From the NCBI RefSeq assembly GCF_034140825.1, contig NC_089035.1, positions 36,491,501 through 36,555,500 of the forward strand: DNA of 64,000 nucleotides, read 5' to 3'. Shown piece after piece: positions 9,976-21,868 of the stretch; the first letter of the stretch is position 1; each line of letters starts with the position of its first letter. This DNA comes from Oryza sativa Japonica Group. Its lineage: Eukaryota > Streptophyta > Magnoliopsida > Poales > Poaceae. Made by a program: the position numbers and the translations under genes. The notes beneath the pieces are model-generated. The model saw only the letters and a program-made list of their open reading frames with translations. It searched no databases and had not been told where the DNA came from.

Positions 9976-10648
9976 AATAAAAAATTATACCGTCTTGAGG
10001 TACCTAAAGCGGTGCGGTGGGCCGGTTGGAGAGGCTCGGGGCCTGCAGATTAACTATTATGTGTTTGGGCTTACGGTTAAGATAGACAGGGACTTCTGGC
10101 TGGGCCAATAGCACTTGCAAGTCGCGACCTTAGTTTGTTTGGGCCTCCAGAAAATAGGAATTGGCCAGGTAGAGCGAACGCTCTCAGGCTGACAGGCCAC
10201 GATTCTTGCAGGTTACAGTTCTGAAGAAAGTGTCACGAGAAATCGAGGTCAGAAAGAAAAACACACAGGTCAACTGCTTGATGAGGTATTCAGCCCATGG
10301 TATTTCTTCTTCTGCTCCTTGGCGCAGGGAGCCAAGGTTCAAGATGTCTTTCGATTAACGTATTATGTTTACTGACCATCATATCATGGACAACCCTATC
10401 ACGCTGTTCTTGAGCAATCACATCGTTCTTATCTTTGCCTTAAAGCGCTCAAGGCCTGGAACTCTGCACGGAGGGTGATCTACAAGCGCATTTTTCCATT
10501 TCGGCCTTCTTGAGCCACGTTGCCTTTCCTCTTGGATTTGCATGAGCTTTTGTCAGTGTTCAACGTATCAATTCTCCTGCACCCATCTTGACAGCTAGCC
10601 CGTCTACAACAGTGTTAGGCTTTTACAAAAGAAACGAGCAAAATAATA
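9976..10648. other. Intergenic, nothing recognised
   Basis: Mixed-composition DNA without a convincing open frame, repeat pair or RNA gene. Confidence 0.35.
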
Positions 10649-10956
10649 CTCTCCATCCTAAAATGTATCCTAAAATGTAGTAATCTAGGTTGGATCTAAA
10701 CTACCAATCTGGATATAGGGTTCGTCAGGGGCGGATCCAACAAAGATTAACAGAAGGGTCTGAACAAACTATATAAAATTATAGCCCCCTCTTCTAATAA
10801 ATGTATGACAGAACATTTTAGTGGGGTCTTCATGGGGTCTCCCATAGTTACAATACGGGTAGTGGGGTAGAGACCCCACGGTGGATCCGCCACTGAGGTT
10901 CGTAGTTTTAAGATGAATCTGATCTCATTTTAAATTGCTATATATTGAGACGGAGC
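10649..10956. mobile_element. Stowaway-like MITE interrupted by a hAT-type MITE
   Basis: The left end CTCTCCATCCTAAAATGTA and right end CTATATATTGAGACGGAG resemble the usual CTCCCTCCGTCCTAAAATGTA terminal repeats of rice Stowaway-like elements and are flanked by TA. The interior is split by the 170-bp element at 10726-10895. Confidence 0.55.
10726..10895. mobile_element. 170-bp hAT-type MITE
   Basis: Terminal inverted repeats CAGGGGCGGATCCA and TGGATCCGCCACTG. The 8 bases on each side, GGGTTCGT and AGGTTCGT, match at 7 of 8 positions, as expected of a hAT target duplication. The internal sequence has GGGGTCT repeats. It is nested in a Stowaway-like element, so it is the younger of the two. 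Confidence 0.75.
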
Positions 10957-12797
10957 TAGTAATAAATAGCATAAGCTGAAACATCTGTATGTATTATTGT
11001 ACTACATGCAATGCATTTGCAGAAACAGGACTAGCGCCTTCAGTGCGAAACAGGTTGTAGGTGCATGTACAACACACACAGCATAAATTCCGATAAAGAA
11101 GTCGTCACAACTGCAACTTTTCCATAAGATAAGCAATTTTCCTTGATAAAGGATGTTTGTTCCATTCGTCTAAAATAGGTTATCTTCCAAACAACTAGTT
11201 CAGTCACATCACAGCAAATGTGTACAGTTGAAAGGAACCTGGTGTTTCTTGCGAGTATCACTGTTCATTGGCTGGGATTCTTTTCAAACATTTTTGGCAG
11301 TGCGAATCTAGTTATGCAGATTAAAGCAGAGAAGATGACTGCTTAGTGCCATATGTAATACGGAGTAATCATTAGGATCGGTACCTGGAGATTTAAGCAG
11401 TCAAAATTCTTCATGAACTTTCTGCCTTTAGATGATCAGATACCCCAGAATTGCTGCAAGATCAGAAGCTTTTGCTTGGTTCCAAGTTTGGAGAAGCGGC
11501 AAAGAACACCTCGAGCTTTGAGAACTTTCAGAGGGCCCTCCTCTCTTCTTACAGGGCAAAAAATATTGGACTCCCACCAAGAAATGTCCGGCAGCTCTGG
11601 CCTCGCTGCCCTCGCATGGGTTTAAAAAAACAGACATACAGTTAAAACACTATGCAGCGTGTTAGATTACTGTACAGGAAAAAAAAACTAACTCTACCAT
11701 AATTTAATCGTTTAGGGTTTATACTGTCACCTCAGGCGCCATGCATTTTCAGGTACAATCATGTCACCATGTCCGTAAGAAAGGTGGTTATGAAGTTTTG
11801 CATGGGTTGTTCACCGTTTCTATAATATTTCCGAGTGCCTATGAATCTGTAGGGGGGCAAACTTGAATCTTTTTCAAGTTCCAACCAACACTAACCAAGT
11901 AACAGTGCCTGCAAAACATTCACCTTTAGACCTGCAATTCAGGGGATTAACTGTTCAGAGTTGCAGACTTTTCTACGACGATATTTTGATATAAACCAAT
12001 ATGTGGAATTTAGTAGGGTGTTAGGCACTCGATCAACACCTAACCTAATTGAGACCACTTTCTAATCAGCACTATCACCTGCAAAAGGTGCAGGCCTGGC
12101 CTGCAGTTTGTCAATGGGTGTTAGTTTAGATATAATTATGTCATGGATTAGGGCTGGGGACCTGGTGTTATTATAATTAGATCTTTAAGCCATTTGTGGA
12201 ACGTTGCTTAGTGCTCAAGCTGGTGCTTGGGGTACTAGCAGATATAAAGAAGGGTTCAGAAGAATATCATAAAGTCAAGGGCTTTAATTTAACGGATAGC
12301 AAATGACAACCTAACGAATTTGTATATAGATATGTATAGGGAACAAATACCTCTGCCGAAATCCACGAGCTGCCAAGGTTCTTTTACCTCAGAACTTCTT
12401 CAGGGGCAATTAACCCTTATGTTCTAAGAATCAAGAAAGATATGTATATTAGAAAAGGGGGTGAATAACTTCTACAAACAAAAGAGAAATATCAGCTCAG
12501 ATCAGAACGAGATAACATGAGCTTAAACCATGTCCACCTTAGGATAAGTGCTTATTAAGATAGGGTAAAAAAAATCCATCGTGTTCAAAACGTAAATTAT
12601 CACGTGGAGGAGAAAAAAAAAAGAAAAAAAGAAACGCACTGTTTCATCAGTGAGTCTAAATTATAATGGTGCTAAGTTGGTCGATAAAGTTGTATGCAAA
12701 ATACAATTGAATTTATAAAAAATAAAGGAACGGTCATATACCAAACCTAATTGTACTATTAAAATCACCGCACAGAATTGTATGGAAAAATCTGCTA
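10957..12797. other. Intergenic, no gene seen
   Basis: About 1.8 kb with only short scattered frames on either strand. No domain, RNA gene or repeat pair was recognised. Confidence 0.35.
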
Positions 12798-13527
12798 CTC
12801 CCTCCAATTTATATTATAGGAAAAAGTCCAAATACCTCCCTAAACTTTACATGGAAGTTTGTCTAGCACCTTGAGTTTTAAAAATCGGACATCCAACCCC
12901 CTAAACTTTACCATACCATCCATGTTATCTCCTAAGATGGTTTTAGATGATGGTTTTGCATATTTTGGAAGCTTAAACGAATAAGGTTGAATAATTAATA
13001 TAATATATTTGTTTGTGAGTGAGACCATCCTATTATTAGGTTGGGACTTGTTTATGAGTGAGAGCTAATAAGGAGCAAAATGAAATATTTAAATCAAAAC
13101 TTTAATATATATGTCCAAAGTGTATGACATGTGATCAAACTCATTCAACTTATATACAAATTAGATAAAAACCACTATGCAAAACTAACTTAGGGGGTTA
13201 TATAAACGGTATGGTAAAGTTTAGAGGGGTTGAATGTCCGGTTTCAAAGTTTAGGGTGCTAGATAGACTTCCACCCAAAGTTTAGGGGGTTATTTGGACT
13301 TTTTCCTATATTATAAGTCACTTTGTACGTGTCCTAAGTTAAACCTCATTTAAGTTTAATCAAGTTTATAGAAAAATATAGTAATGTTTCTAACACAATA
13401 AAAATACAAGCAAAATGTATTCAATGAAACTAATTTTATTGTAGATATTAATATTCTTTTATAGATTTAGTCAAACTTAAAGATATCTGACTTAGAATAA
13501 ATCCAAAGTGCCTTGTAATGCCGGGAG
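12798..13527. mobile_element. Stowaway-like MITE containing a Mutator-type MITE
   Basis: The left end CTCCCTCCAATTTATATTATA and right end GCCTTGTAATGCCGGGAG are flanked by TA. The internal motifs (AAGTTTAATCAAGTTTATAG and TAGATTTAGTCAAACTTAA) are typical of this grass family. A 488-bp element at 12819-13306 splits it close to its left end. Confidence 0.7.
12819..13306. mobile_element. 488-bp Mutator-type MITE with 9-bp target duplication
   Basis: The inverted ends run for well over 80 bp, starting GGAAAAAGTCCAAATA on the left and ending TATTTGGACTTTTTCC on the right. Both arms contain the complementary blocks CCCTAAACTTTACATGG-like and GGTATGGTAAAGTTTAG. The flanks are TATATTATA on both sides, a perfect 9-bp duplication typical of Mutator-like elements. 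AT-rich interior, no gene. Nested in a Stowaway-like MITE. Confidence 0.85.
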
Positions 13528-13938
13528 TAGCTCTTAACCATGCACAAAGGACTCGATGAGAGCTAATGCACGCCCAGTGATCAATAATTACAGCAAAGAG
13601 ACAAAGTTGACATTGGATGCCAGCCCAGGAAGGGACAGTGGTTGCTAGATAAGAAGATTAGGGAGAGAAAATGCCAAGAAACAACGTCTAGCTGCGCACG
13701 CCCAGTTTGGACAGGGAACTTAAACAAGGGGCCTGAGCTCTTCCACTGATGTCACTCTCACACTTCCTCAGGTTGACATGAAGATGAAATAAACAAATAG
13801 CATGTTGATCCATGTTTTGAGGGCATGCGCTCGTCCTTTAAAATTTACAATGATAGACTTGAACAGGAAAGGTCAAGCAAGAGCTAATAAGATGTTTACC
13901 TTGGAAGCAAGTTCACTCCAGAAAAACCTTCCAATTGT

Positions 13939-14127
13939 TCAAAGGTCTTCCCAGGTCAGGTAGTTTTTGCCGGGATGATTTAACCATCCTGCACCTTCCA
14001 CTCCTCCACAAACAAATAATTCAGGGCTACCATCAAGCGATCCAACCATCACAAAACCTCTGTCTACACTATCTTGCTTGAAGGAAAATGAGGCTTCCCA
14101 TTGCAACCATACATTATCAGAAGGTAC
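13939..14127 (-). pseudogene. Possible orphan exon or gene fragment (unidentified)
   Basis: The minus strand carries an unusually protein-like frame, VPSDNVWLQWEASFSFKQD, followed by FVMVGSLDGSPELFVCGGVEG and ending in a stop. The composition (Trp, Phe, Gly-Gly turns) suggests beta-structure, perhaps a kelch- or lectin-like repeat, but I cannot name the family. No ATG, no continuing exons and no clear splice sites were found around it. It could be a gene relic or an accidental frame. Confidence 0.25.
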
Positions 14128-14606
14128 CAAGCAGTTTGTAAATCTTTGGTTAAAGTGCGCACCTCGTTGGCCTAGCTCTTAATGGATACCTTGTAAACCT
14201 ACACGTTTAAACAAACATATAGCTTAAGTCATGAGAAGAGAAGCATGCGAAGGACGAAACAACTAAAATAGCCTAATCACCAAATGCACTGCAGCCAAAA
14301 AATAGGGCAATAATAGAGCACGACAGTAAATATGCACCATACTGGTACCATAGTAGTACTGCATTGCATATTGCCGTGACAGAAAGAGGATTAGGATGCT
14401 AACAAAAGGCAGATCATAGGGTTTAAGGGTAGGTCCCTCATAAGTAGTACTAGTATAAGCCAATTAATAAGACTCTTTAGCTACAGGCATCCTGCTTTAA
14501 AGCATGCCGAAACTCCTTCCACTTCCTTCCTAAAACACAACCACTATCTCTGCCAAAACCAAACCAGAAACACACACCAAACACACAAGACAAGGTAGCA
14601 ACAACA

Positions 14607-15701
14607 ATGGCGAGACATGGCCCTCAAAGCCATGACCAACCACTCCAAGAAGAGGACTACATAGACATGGACCTGAGCTCACCTGCAGCGGCAGAGGCGG
14701 TGACTGCCAGTGCCAGAGCAAGCTTGCTCTGCTACAGCACAGCCATGGCAGCCTCCCCACAAAACTCAAGGGAGTTCGAGTTCCACATGTCGGCTCCGGT
14801 TGACAAGTGGGAGCCCGCGGCATCACCAGCCGATGAGCTCTTCTACAAGGGCAAGCTACTGCCGCTCCACCTTCCACCACGCATCCAGATGGTCGAGAAG
14901 CTCCTCGAGAGTGCAGCTGAGAAGGGCCTCCTCTCCGCGAGCACTGCCCCAGCAACGCCATACCAGTCGTGCAATGCATCACCGGCAAATTCATGTTATG
15001 TCAGTGGAGAGCTCAATGCTGAGCATTACTTCCACGAGTGCACATCAGCTGGTATTGGTGCTGCTGAGGAGGCCGCCGCCTGCGAAAAGAAGCCATGGTC
15101 CAAGAAGCTCAAGTTCATCAGGCATCTCAACCTTGGCCTCAAGCTCAAGGCATCAAAAGCTTATATCAAGACAATATTTGCCACTAAAGCAGGCAATCCA
15201 GATGGCAAGACTGGTACACCTAGTGCAAATGAGCTCTCCAATGCGCAGTTCAAGTCTTGGAGGAAGAACCCATTTGGCCAGATCAGAAGCAACAGGTACA
15301 TAGCCTCGCCTATCAGCAACAGTGTCACACTTGGAGGGAGGCTTAAAGAAGATGAGTGCGGCCACAGGAGGTCCTTCTCCAGCGTCATTATTCGATACTC
15401 ATCATCAAACAAGACATCCTCAGCGTCATCATCGTCATGCTCTTCATCAAATTCATCCTCCTCCATACTAAGCTCCACTGACTCTGGTGTGGGGCCAGTG
15501 CTCAGGAGGAGCAGCAGTGCAAGCTCAGAGATGGACAATCCAATCCAGGGAGCAATAGCATACTGCAAAAGGTCACAGCAACTGGCCTCGGTGAGAAAGA
15601 GTGCAAGCGATGCAGGTTTCCGTTTCATGTCATCATCAGCGTCAAGGATAGCTGCAGAGTCTGAAGATCCAGATGATATAATTGAGATTTGCGGACGATG
15701 A
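14607..15701 (+). CDS. Membrane-associated kinase regulator (MAKR/BKI1-like)
   Basis: An intronless 364-aa protein. The N-terminal part carries the family blocks EEDYIDMDLSS (residues 16-26), REFEFHMS (about 55-62) and DELFYKGKLLPLHLPPRI (about 76-93). A central Lys-rich segment, KKPWSKKLKFIRHLNLGLK, is the type of basic patch that binds plasma-membrane phospholipids. A Ser-rich linker follows, and the C-terminal NPIQGAIAYCKRSQQ resembles the receptor-kinase-binding peptide of the BKI1/MAKR family. Family members sit on the inner plasma membrane and modulate leucine-rich-repeat receptor kinases (brassinosteroid and root-peptide signalling). The ATG is preceded by an A-rich leader (AAGGTAGCAACAACAATGG) that suits a plant start. 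Which MAKR subgroup it belongs to cannot be said without a tree. Confidence 0.85.
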   Translation: MARHGPQSHDQPLQEEDYIDMDLSSPAAAEAVTASARASLLCYSTAMAASPQNSREFEFHMSAPVDKWEPAASPADELFYKGKLLPLHLPPRIQMVEKLLESAAEKGLLSASTAPATPYQSCNASPANSCYVSGELNAEHYFHECTSAGIGAAEEAAACEKKPWSKKLKFIRHLNLGLKLKASKAYIKTIFATKAGNPDGKTGTPSANELSNAQFKSWRKNPFGQIRSNRYIASPISNSVTLGGRLKEDECGHRRSFSSVIIRYSSSNKTSSASSSSCSSSNSSSSILSSTDSGVGPVLRRSSSASSEMDNPIQGAIAYCKRSQQLASVRKSASDAGFRFMSSSASRIAAESEDPDDIIEICGR

Positions 15702-16173
15702 AGTGTTTATGTACAAATTTAAACACTTTTGCTAATTCTGTACACTTTTGATCTTCAGATACCTGCAGACATGATCTTATAATGTCCTTCAGAAAAATTC
15801 AAGTAGCTTGTGTAATTTGTGTAAGAACAAATAGTTTCAAATTTCTAATTCTAATCTTTAACACCAAATAGTGTAAGCACTTGGAATGACTGTCTAATAC
15901 CAGAGTGCAGATTTCCCATCAACAAACTAAACTGAAGTAAAAGTTTCTCTCATAACCATCCCTATTGCAGGTGCATGTGCAGTAGGCTACTAAGAAAAAA
16001 AAAGAAGTAATATAAACAAACATCACAATTAAGAGAAAATGGAGCATAATTAACCAAAGAGGGCCAATTACTTTTTGGGTGGACCTGTCGCTTTATTCTG
16101 TTTCTGTGTGTGTAACTGTCTCCACATGCAACCAATTCCTGATTAGATCTTAGTTGCTTGTTTCTTAAACACA
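15702..16173. other. 3' flank of the MAKR-like gene
   Basis: AT-rich, with several AATAAA-like and TTGTAATTTG-like stretches that could serve the 3' end of the upstream gene. No gene or repeat recognised. Confidence 0.4.
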
Positions 16174-16186
16174 ATACAAGACACAT

Positions 16187-16379
16187 TTTATTTTTAGAGA
16201 AGGGTATTTTTTACCCGGCCTCTACATCCAACCGGATATATACGGCCATTGAAAATAGGGAACTTAGCCCCGCAAACAACCCAATCTGAAATTCGCTCCA
16301 TAGGAGATTTGAACTCAGGACCTTGGGGTACTACTCAGGTCACTATAACCACTAGGCTACATGCCCTTTCATATTCACT
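16187..16379 (-). mobile_element. tRNA-derived SINE with 13-bp target duplication
   Basis: Read on the minus strand, the head contains TAGCCTAGTGGTT (pol III A box) and GAGTTCAAATC (B box) about 40 bp apart. The tail reads GGATGTAGAGGCCGGGT and ends in CTCTAAAAATAAA. The element is bounded on both sides by ATACAAGACACAT, a perfect 13-bp duplication. This is the structure of a tRNA-related plant SINE. About 193 bp, apparently full length and recent enough to keep intact duplications. Confidence 0.85.
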
Positions 16380-16392
16380 ATACAAGACACAT

Positions 16393-18768
16393 ATTTACTC
16401 TCAGAAGGCTGTTTTTTCAAATGCATGCCCAGATAAAGCAAGACAATGAAGTTCTTATTGTGCAGCTTGAATATTAACAATCGGCATGGGCGGAGGGGCC
16501 TTACTTATGTATGTAACAATGGGCAAAGTGCGCCACTACATTAACTCAAGGGAGTCCAGCTTATGCACAAAAAGCTTTTCTGGCACCTTGGTATTAATAA
16601 TTTAATCTGCATCTTGAGCTTTGCACTTCTGTATTATAATATTTATTATTTCAGGGGTTCTGAATGCAACTATCATGGCTCTAAGTTAACCAAGGAACAC
16701 ACCTGTACTATGGCAAGTACCTTGATTGGGAAATACACAGCACTGGTGGCCGACACACTTAAAACATGAAATCCAAAAGGACAAAATCCCTTTCTAGTTG
16801 TATATACATAAAAAAAATCCATTGTAGTGCTTATTAGAAACATCTGCTTATAGTCACATAATGCCCAACTCTAAAGCTGTGAATCACAAGGGAAGGAAGA
16901 ATATGATAAGGCAACAAAATTAAATGAAAAAGAAGGGAAAATGTGAAAACAATGGAGGCAAGAGCTTTATGTTCACACTTGATGACTGCCTGGGTATCCT
17001 GATCTGTATTCGAAGACAGATTAAGATATAGGCCATTGGATGTGACAAAATTTCTCAGAATTTGCATAATAAATATCAGGGATTGATTGTGCTATAGTTC
17101 CATTGATGTTATTAGCATCATCTTTAGTGCTCAAAAAAGTTTTCAAGAGATGTCATTGACCAAGCAATTGCAATAAGAACAGGAGGTTCAATCAACAAAG
17201 CATGCCAAGGACATATACCAATATACCACGCCACCAATTAAAGCACAAAACAAAGGCAATCGTCCAATTTGGCCATTCCCATTTGGCATCAGGAGAACTG
17301 CAGCATGACGGAAAAGATCAGCTTCATTTCTGAAGTACTAAATTTCCAACTGGTTGGTTTCTTCATTTAAGCATAAAGTGATGAAACTACAGAAGATCAT
17401 CTTTCCTTTTTTAAGAAATACAGAAGGTTGGGTAATAATATATAACACTCCTTACTAAAGTCTATCATAAATTGAAAGAAAAAAAATCCACTCAAGGGAA
17501 TATTGTGTTTCTTGGCTTCAAAACAGAACATCTGGTAAATAAATGACCAAGTGAAGACAAATAAGCCTTAAACTAAAAGTGTGTGTCGATAAAAGGCAGG
17601 GCAGCATTGAAGCCAAAGTTAAGCAGAGTTACCGACCACATTGATGATGTTGGGCTGTGTTAGGATAGTACGCATGTAACAGGGCCTACTTTATGCCTCC
17701 CTGCTTCTATATAACCCTAACCCATAGTTAGCCAAATGTTTTCCATTGTTTATGAGCACATTGGTCTGTGTAGTTTGCATGACATAAGCTGCACAATTGT
17801 GCTTTTCATGAATTTAAAGTGTTCTAGGATTGCTTCCCTGACTTGTACTGTCCATTTCCTAATTAGTGAGCAAAACAATCGTAAGTTATTCTGGTGAGTG
17901 GTGAACCAAATCAGTCTTTTCCCCAGTGAGTGACACCTGTAATGGAGTGTAACCAGGGCACAGGCATATCAGAGACCATTTCTGCTCTGCACCAATCATA
18001 CCTTTAGGCTTATGTATCTGGGTCATTTTTTCCAAAAAAAAAAAAAAGCACCCCCCCCCCCCCCCAAAGTACAGAAGAATCATTGCCACAAGTAAATATA
18101 CGATGTAGCGAGGTGAGTATTGCTTCATTCATTACACTAGGTAATTTTGCTAGAAACCTACTGATAAGATCCAGGAATACCCTTACTAGTTTTGCTAGAA
18201 ACGTTATAGATTCAATAGAAGATTGAAAAGGTCCGGGAAAATAGAAAGGCAAAGTTACAGACTTACAGCCACATAATTTAGATCCACAGTAAAATTTTAT
18301 TTATGAAACAACATAAAATCAGTATTGTAAAAATTACATCAAAGGGCAACATTGTAAGAATAAGATGACCAATAGCATAAAGGGAACTAAAACGTGTCAG
18401 GTTCTGTTGTTACATTATGAAAACTGAAGAGCGCATCACAAACTATAAGTAGGCACAGAAAGAATAAGAAAAAAAAATCCTTTCTCATGAAAGTTGGCAA
18501 TAGAATGAAAATCAAAAACAAAAAAACATGCAACTCACTGTACAATAGGTTGAGCTCGTTTGGTGCCATAAAATTCTGCAGCTGAAGGAGCCTTGCACAA
18601 TTGGACAATTGGTATTCCATTTAGTTCTGAGTGGTTTGGTTGATACAGGAAGGAATTGTAAAAATCAAGAAATACTGTGAGCTATGTTATCTGTTAATGT
18701 GTATATCTGGAATTTTCATGTACATATCAATCCCAGAGACAGAGACTGAATCTAGGAGACCTTTTCTC
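16393..18768. other. Intergenic region without recognised genes
   Basis: About 2.4 kb of AT-rich sequence between the convergent MAKR-like and ankyrin genes. It holds a simple-sequence spot at about 18036-18066 (A run, then C run). No coding region is supported. Confidence 0.4.
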
Positions 18769-21700
18769 TTACAAGGCATACACTTGGTTAAGCTCAGTCT
18801 CTGAGAGCTCAGTATTATCATACCAGGAGCTAGATCCACTTCTTCTTGACATCTTCTCTTTTTTTCTTATCTTCCTCATGCGCTTTGATTTCACCACATA
18901 GTATGTCATTGTACCCAGAACACCAGCCATTGTGATGCCACCTATCAAACTAACTAGTAGTGCTGCCCATTGGAAATGGCGGCCTAGCACAATATAGCAA
19001 GAGGCAATGAAAGAAATGGTAGTGCAAACTGATGCCAGCCACATAAGCTTGTTGATCACCTCAACAACCTTCCTCTCAGACTTAGTTTCTCCCCTGACAA
19101 CCGTTATCTGAACTACGACCACCGCCAATGATGTAAACAGAGCTATAGCATTGAAGATGAAGAAAATTCTAAAGGAGGCTGCCTGAACAACAACCGCAAC
19201 TCCATTGTTGGCATTTCCACCAGGCACAGTGAATATGGCTGCAAAGGCTACCGTGGCAAAAAGTACTGCAACAACAGTTACAGAGTTCGTTGCATTATTG
19301 ATGCCTTCTCTGTGCAACTTTCTGAGTTCCTTAGCAATCCCATGCACATTTTTGTTCGTTTTTCTTGTCTGTTCCAGCTGTGTGTGGACATCTTTCTTGA
19401 TCTCTGTCACTGTTTTTCGGAGCTCATCTCGAGGCTGATTCAGCTCCCTAGATCTGAGTGCGCCATGCTGAGATAAAATATCCTTTATTTCAGAAGACTC
19501 CTCACAGAGTGGCAAGGCTTCAGCTATATCATACGCAGTCTTGTGGTCTCTGGTTAGTGCATTGACATGGGTATCTGGTAATCGCAAGAGAACAGCAACT
19601 ATCTGTAGAAGATAAGAAAAAAGAAATTAATGACTTATTTGATTATTTTAGATTATATTTATTAATACAAAAGGAACTAATGACTATCTATTCTGGTGAA
19701 CCAAAAAATGCACAAATATCACTTAGCGCATCCTAAGAAAGCATTTGTTCATACAAGATAATTTGATTAGCTAGGAGAATAACTTGGTTTTAATAAATTT
19801 GATTGGATGATGCCCATACTAAAAGGGGTAACAACATAGCTAATCAAGGTATTTCTTAGAAGGTGAAAACACATGGCATCACCTATTTGATTTCATTTAA
19901 ACTGTACATTAATGTTTCCAGAAGAAGAGTAAATCTTAATGGATATTTGATCATTCAATTAACAAGATATAACCATCAGGTAGAGTTCCATGTTCTTTTT
20001 ACATTGTAGTTTTCTAGATATGAAGTAATCATATGAAAGATAAACATTCCATAGTGTTAGTAATTGTTTTCTGTATGATGTTCCTTCAGAACTGAAAAAG
20101 AATGCCAGTGCACAAGGGAAGACATAAAATTATTCAAAATGAAAACATTGAGAAATATGATTAATTACCTCTGCTCGCTTTTTCCTTGTTGCTACATGCA
20201 AGGCGGTGTTTCCATTTTTGTCTGGCAGCATTACAATTGCTGGATCAGCGTCGACAAGTGCTCTAAGCACATCACAGTTTGTTCCTTTTACAGCCATATG
20301 CAAGGCTGTTTGACCTTTCTTGTCATTTCTTCTTGCTAGCTGAGGATCTTTCTCGAGTAATGCTTTAACAATTTCAACGTGCCCTTGTCGAGCAGCAAAA
20401 TGCAAGGAATTTTTCCCATTATCTTTAGCCATTTCCACCAATCCAAAATCATCTAGTTCTAGTAACAATTTGACAACTTCGGTGTGACCCCTCGTAGCTG
20501 CTGAAATAAGTGGACTAGTATTCGCAGGCCCAAAGGTCTTGGCAAGCAACCTATTGTGAAGTAACATTTCCTGCACAACAGCTGCAAGAAAAAAATGTTT
20601 GCTCAGAGGTTTGCATACTATATACATAAGGGATAACATCAAGATACACTGAACTGGAGAAAGACATTAGTTACATTATCCTAGTTGTTCCTATGTATGA
20701 AGAGAAAATGAACGACTGCATATATTGGCTTCGCTGTTAACATGTATAAATGAGAAAGTGATAGGTTTGTTCAAAATTCAGAATGTGTAGAACACATAAA
20801 AGACCAAAACTTTTAATTTGATTATGGAATTATGCACAGTTTTCTGCTACAAACCCAATATCCAGAAATTCAAGGTTACAAGTTGCCATGCTAACAATGA
20901 AATAACAGGCTAACATATTTTTTGAATCACAACAATTTACATAAGTACACTGACCTCAGAGGAAAGTGAACAACTAATATTCATGGACAGATGGGGGAAA
21001 AATCAGCAAGAAGAAGCACCGATTAATATGTGGTAGTCAGTTAGACATGAGTTTGTGTCTAAAGATTATAGAAACAATATTGTATCTAGCAAACTCAGGT
21101 CCTAGCAATAATTAGTGTTACGAAACACACACTGTTACTGTTTTTAATTGGAATTTATCCCTCCCTCTCTCTATGGACTTGCTAATTGCAGTGGAAGTTA
21201 TACCATAAATTTTTATCATAAGAAATCTCGAAGTTTTGGAATTTACAGATCAATCAGACTTTTGCATCGAGTCCCAGTTCCGTGCATACGTCAATGCTCA
21301 AAATCTTGCCCAGCAGATAAACATATGGCAACAGTTGCTCTAAATGTGTCATCTCACCATGACGGCCTTCTCTCGCCGCGACGTGCAGCGCGTCGTACCC
21401 CGACCTGTTCTTCGCGGCGACCCCCTCGGCGTCGAGGTGCCTGAGCAGCTCCCTTACCACCTCCAGGTGCCCCCTCTCCGCCGCGGCGACGAGCGGCGTC
21501 TCCCCGGCCTCGTTGGGCTCCGCCGCCACGGCCCGCCGCACCTCCTCCAGCGCCTCCCTCCCCTCCCCGGTGGCCACGGCCGCCGCCGCCTCGTCCAGCG
21601 CGCGGCGCAGCGCCCCGGCGTCCCCTCCGCGGGCCGCCACGTGCAGGTCGGTGTCGTTGTGCCGCCCCGTCACCTGCCGCACGTACCGCCCCCGCTTCCC

Positions 21701-21868
21701 GCTCCCCGACACCGTCATCACCTTCACCGCCGCCGCCGCCGCCGTACCTCCTCCCTCCTCTGCGCCCAAACAACCAAAAACAAACCAAATCAGCGCCTCG
21801 AGCACGCACACTCCACCAAACCTGTCCAAACATTCCCATCACTCACCTTCATGGATTTCGAGCGACAT
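18769..21868 (-). CDS. Ankyrin-repeat membrane protein with PGG domain (ITN1-like)
   Basis: Four exons on the minus strand: 21868-21847, 21759-21358, 20581-20169 and 19602-18769. All have GT-AG borders and phases that join cleanly into 556 aa. Exon 1 encodes only seven residues (MSLEIHE). Exons 2 and 3 hold ankyrin repeats (for example TDLHVAARGGD, TPLVAAAERGH, NSLHFAARQGH, TALHMAVKGT and TALHVATRKK). Exon 4 carries the PGG domain (FTVPGGN at about 404-409) and four hydrophobic helices at about 388-404, 422-446, 465-485 and 491-514, with a basic then Ser-rich tail. The layout matches Arabidopsis ITN1/ACD6-type proteins of the plasma membrane, tied to salt, ABA/ROS and defence responses; the precise role here is inferred from family. 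The intact frame and splice sites argue for a functional gene. Confidence 0.92.

Noticed and set aside
16250-16375. Possible free-standing tRNA gene on the minus strand
   Set aside because: The A and B boxes are present, but the fold is poor and the unit continues into an A-rich tail with flanking duplications, so it is a SINE.
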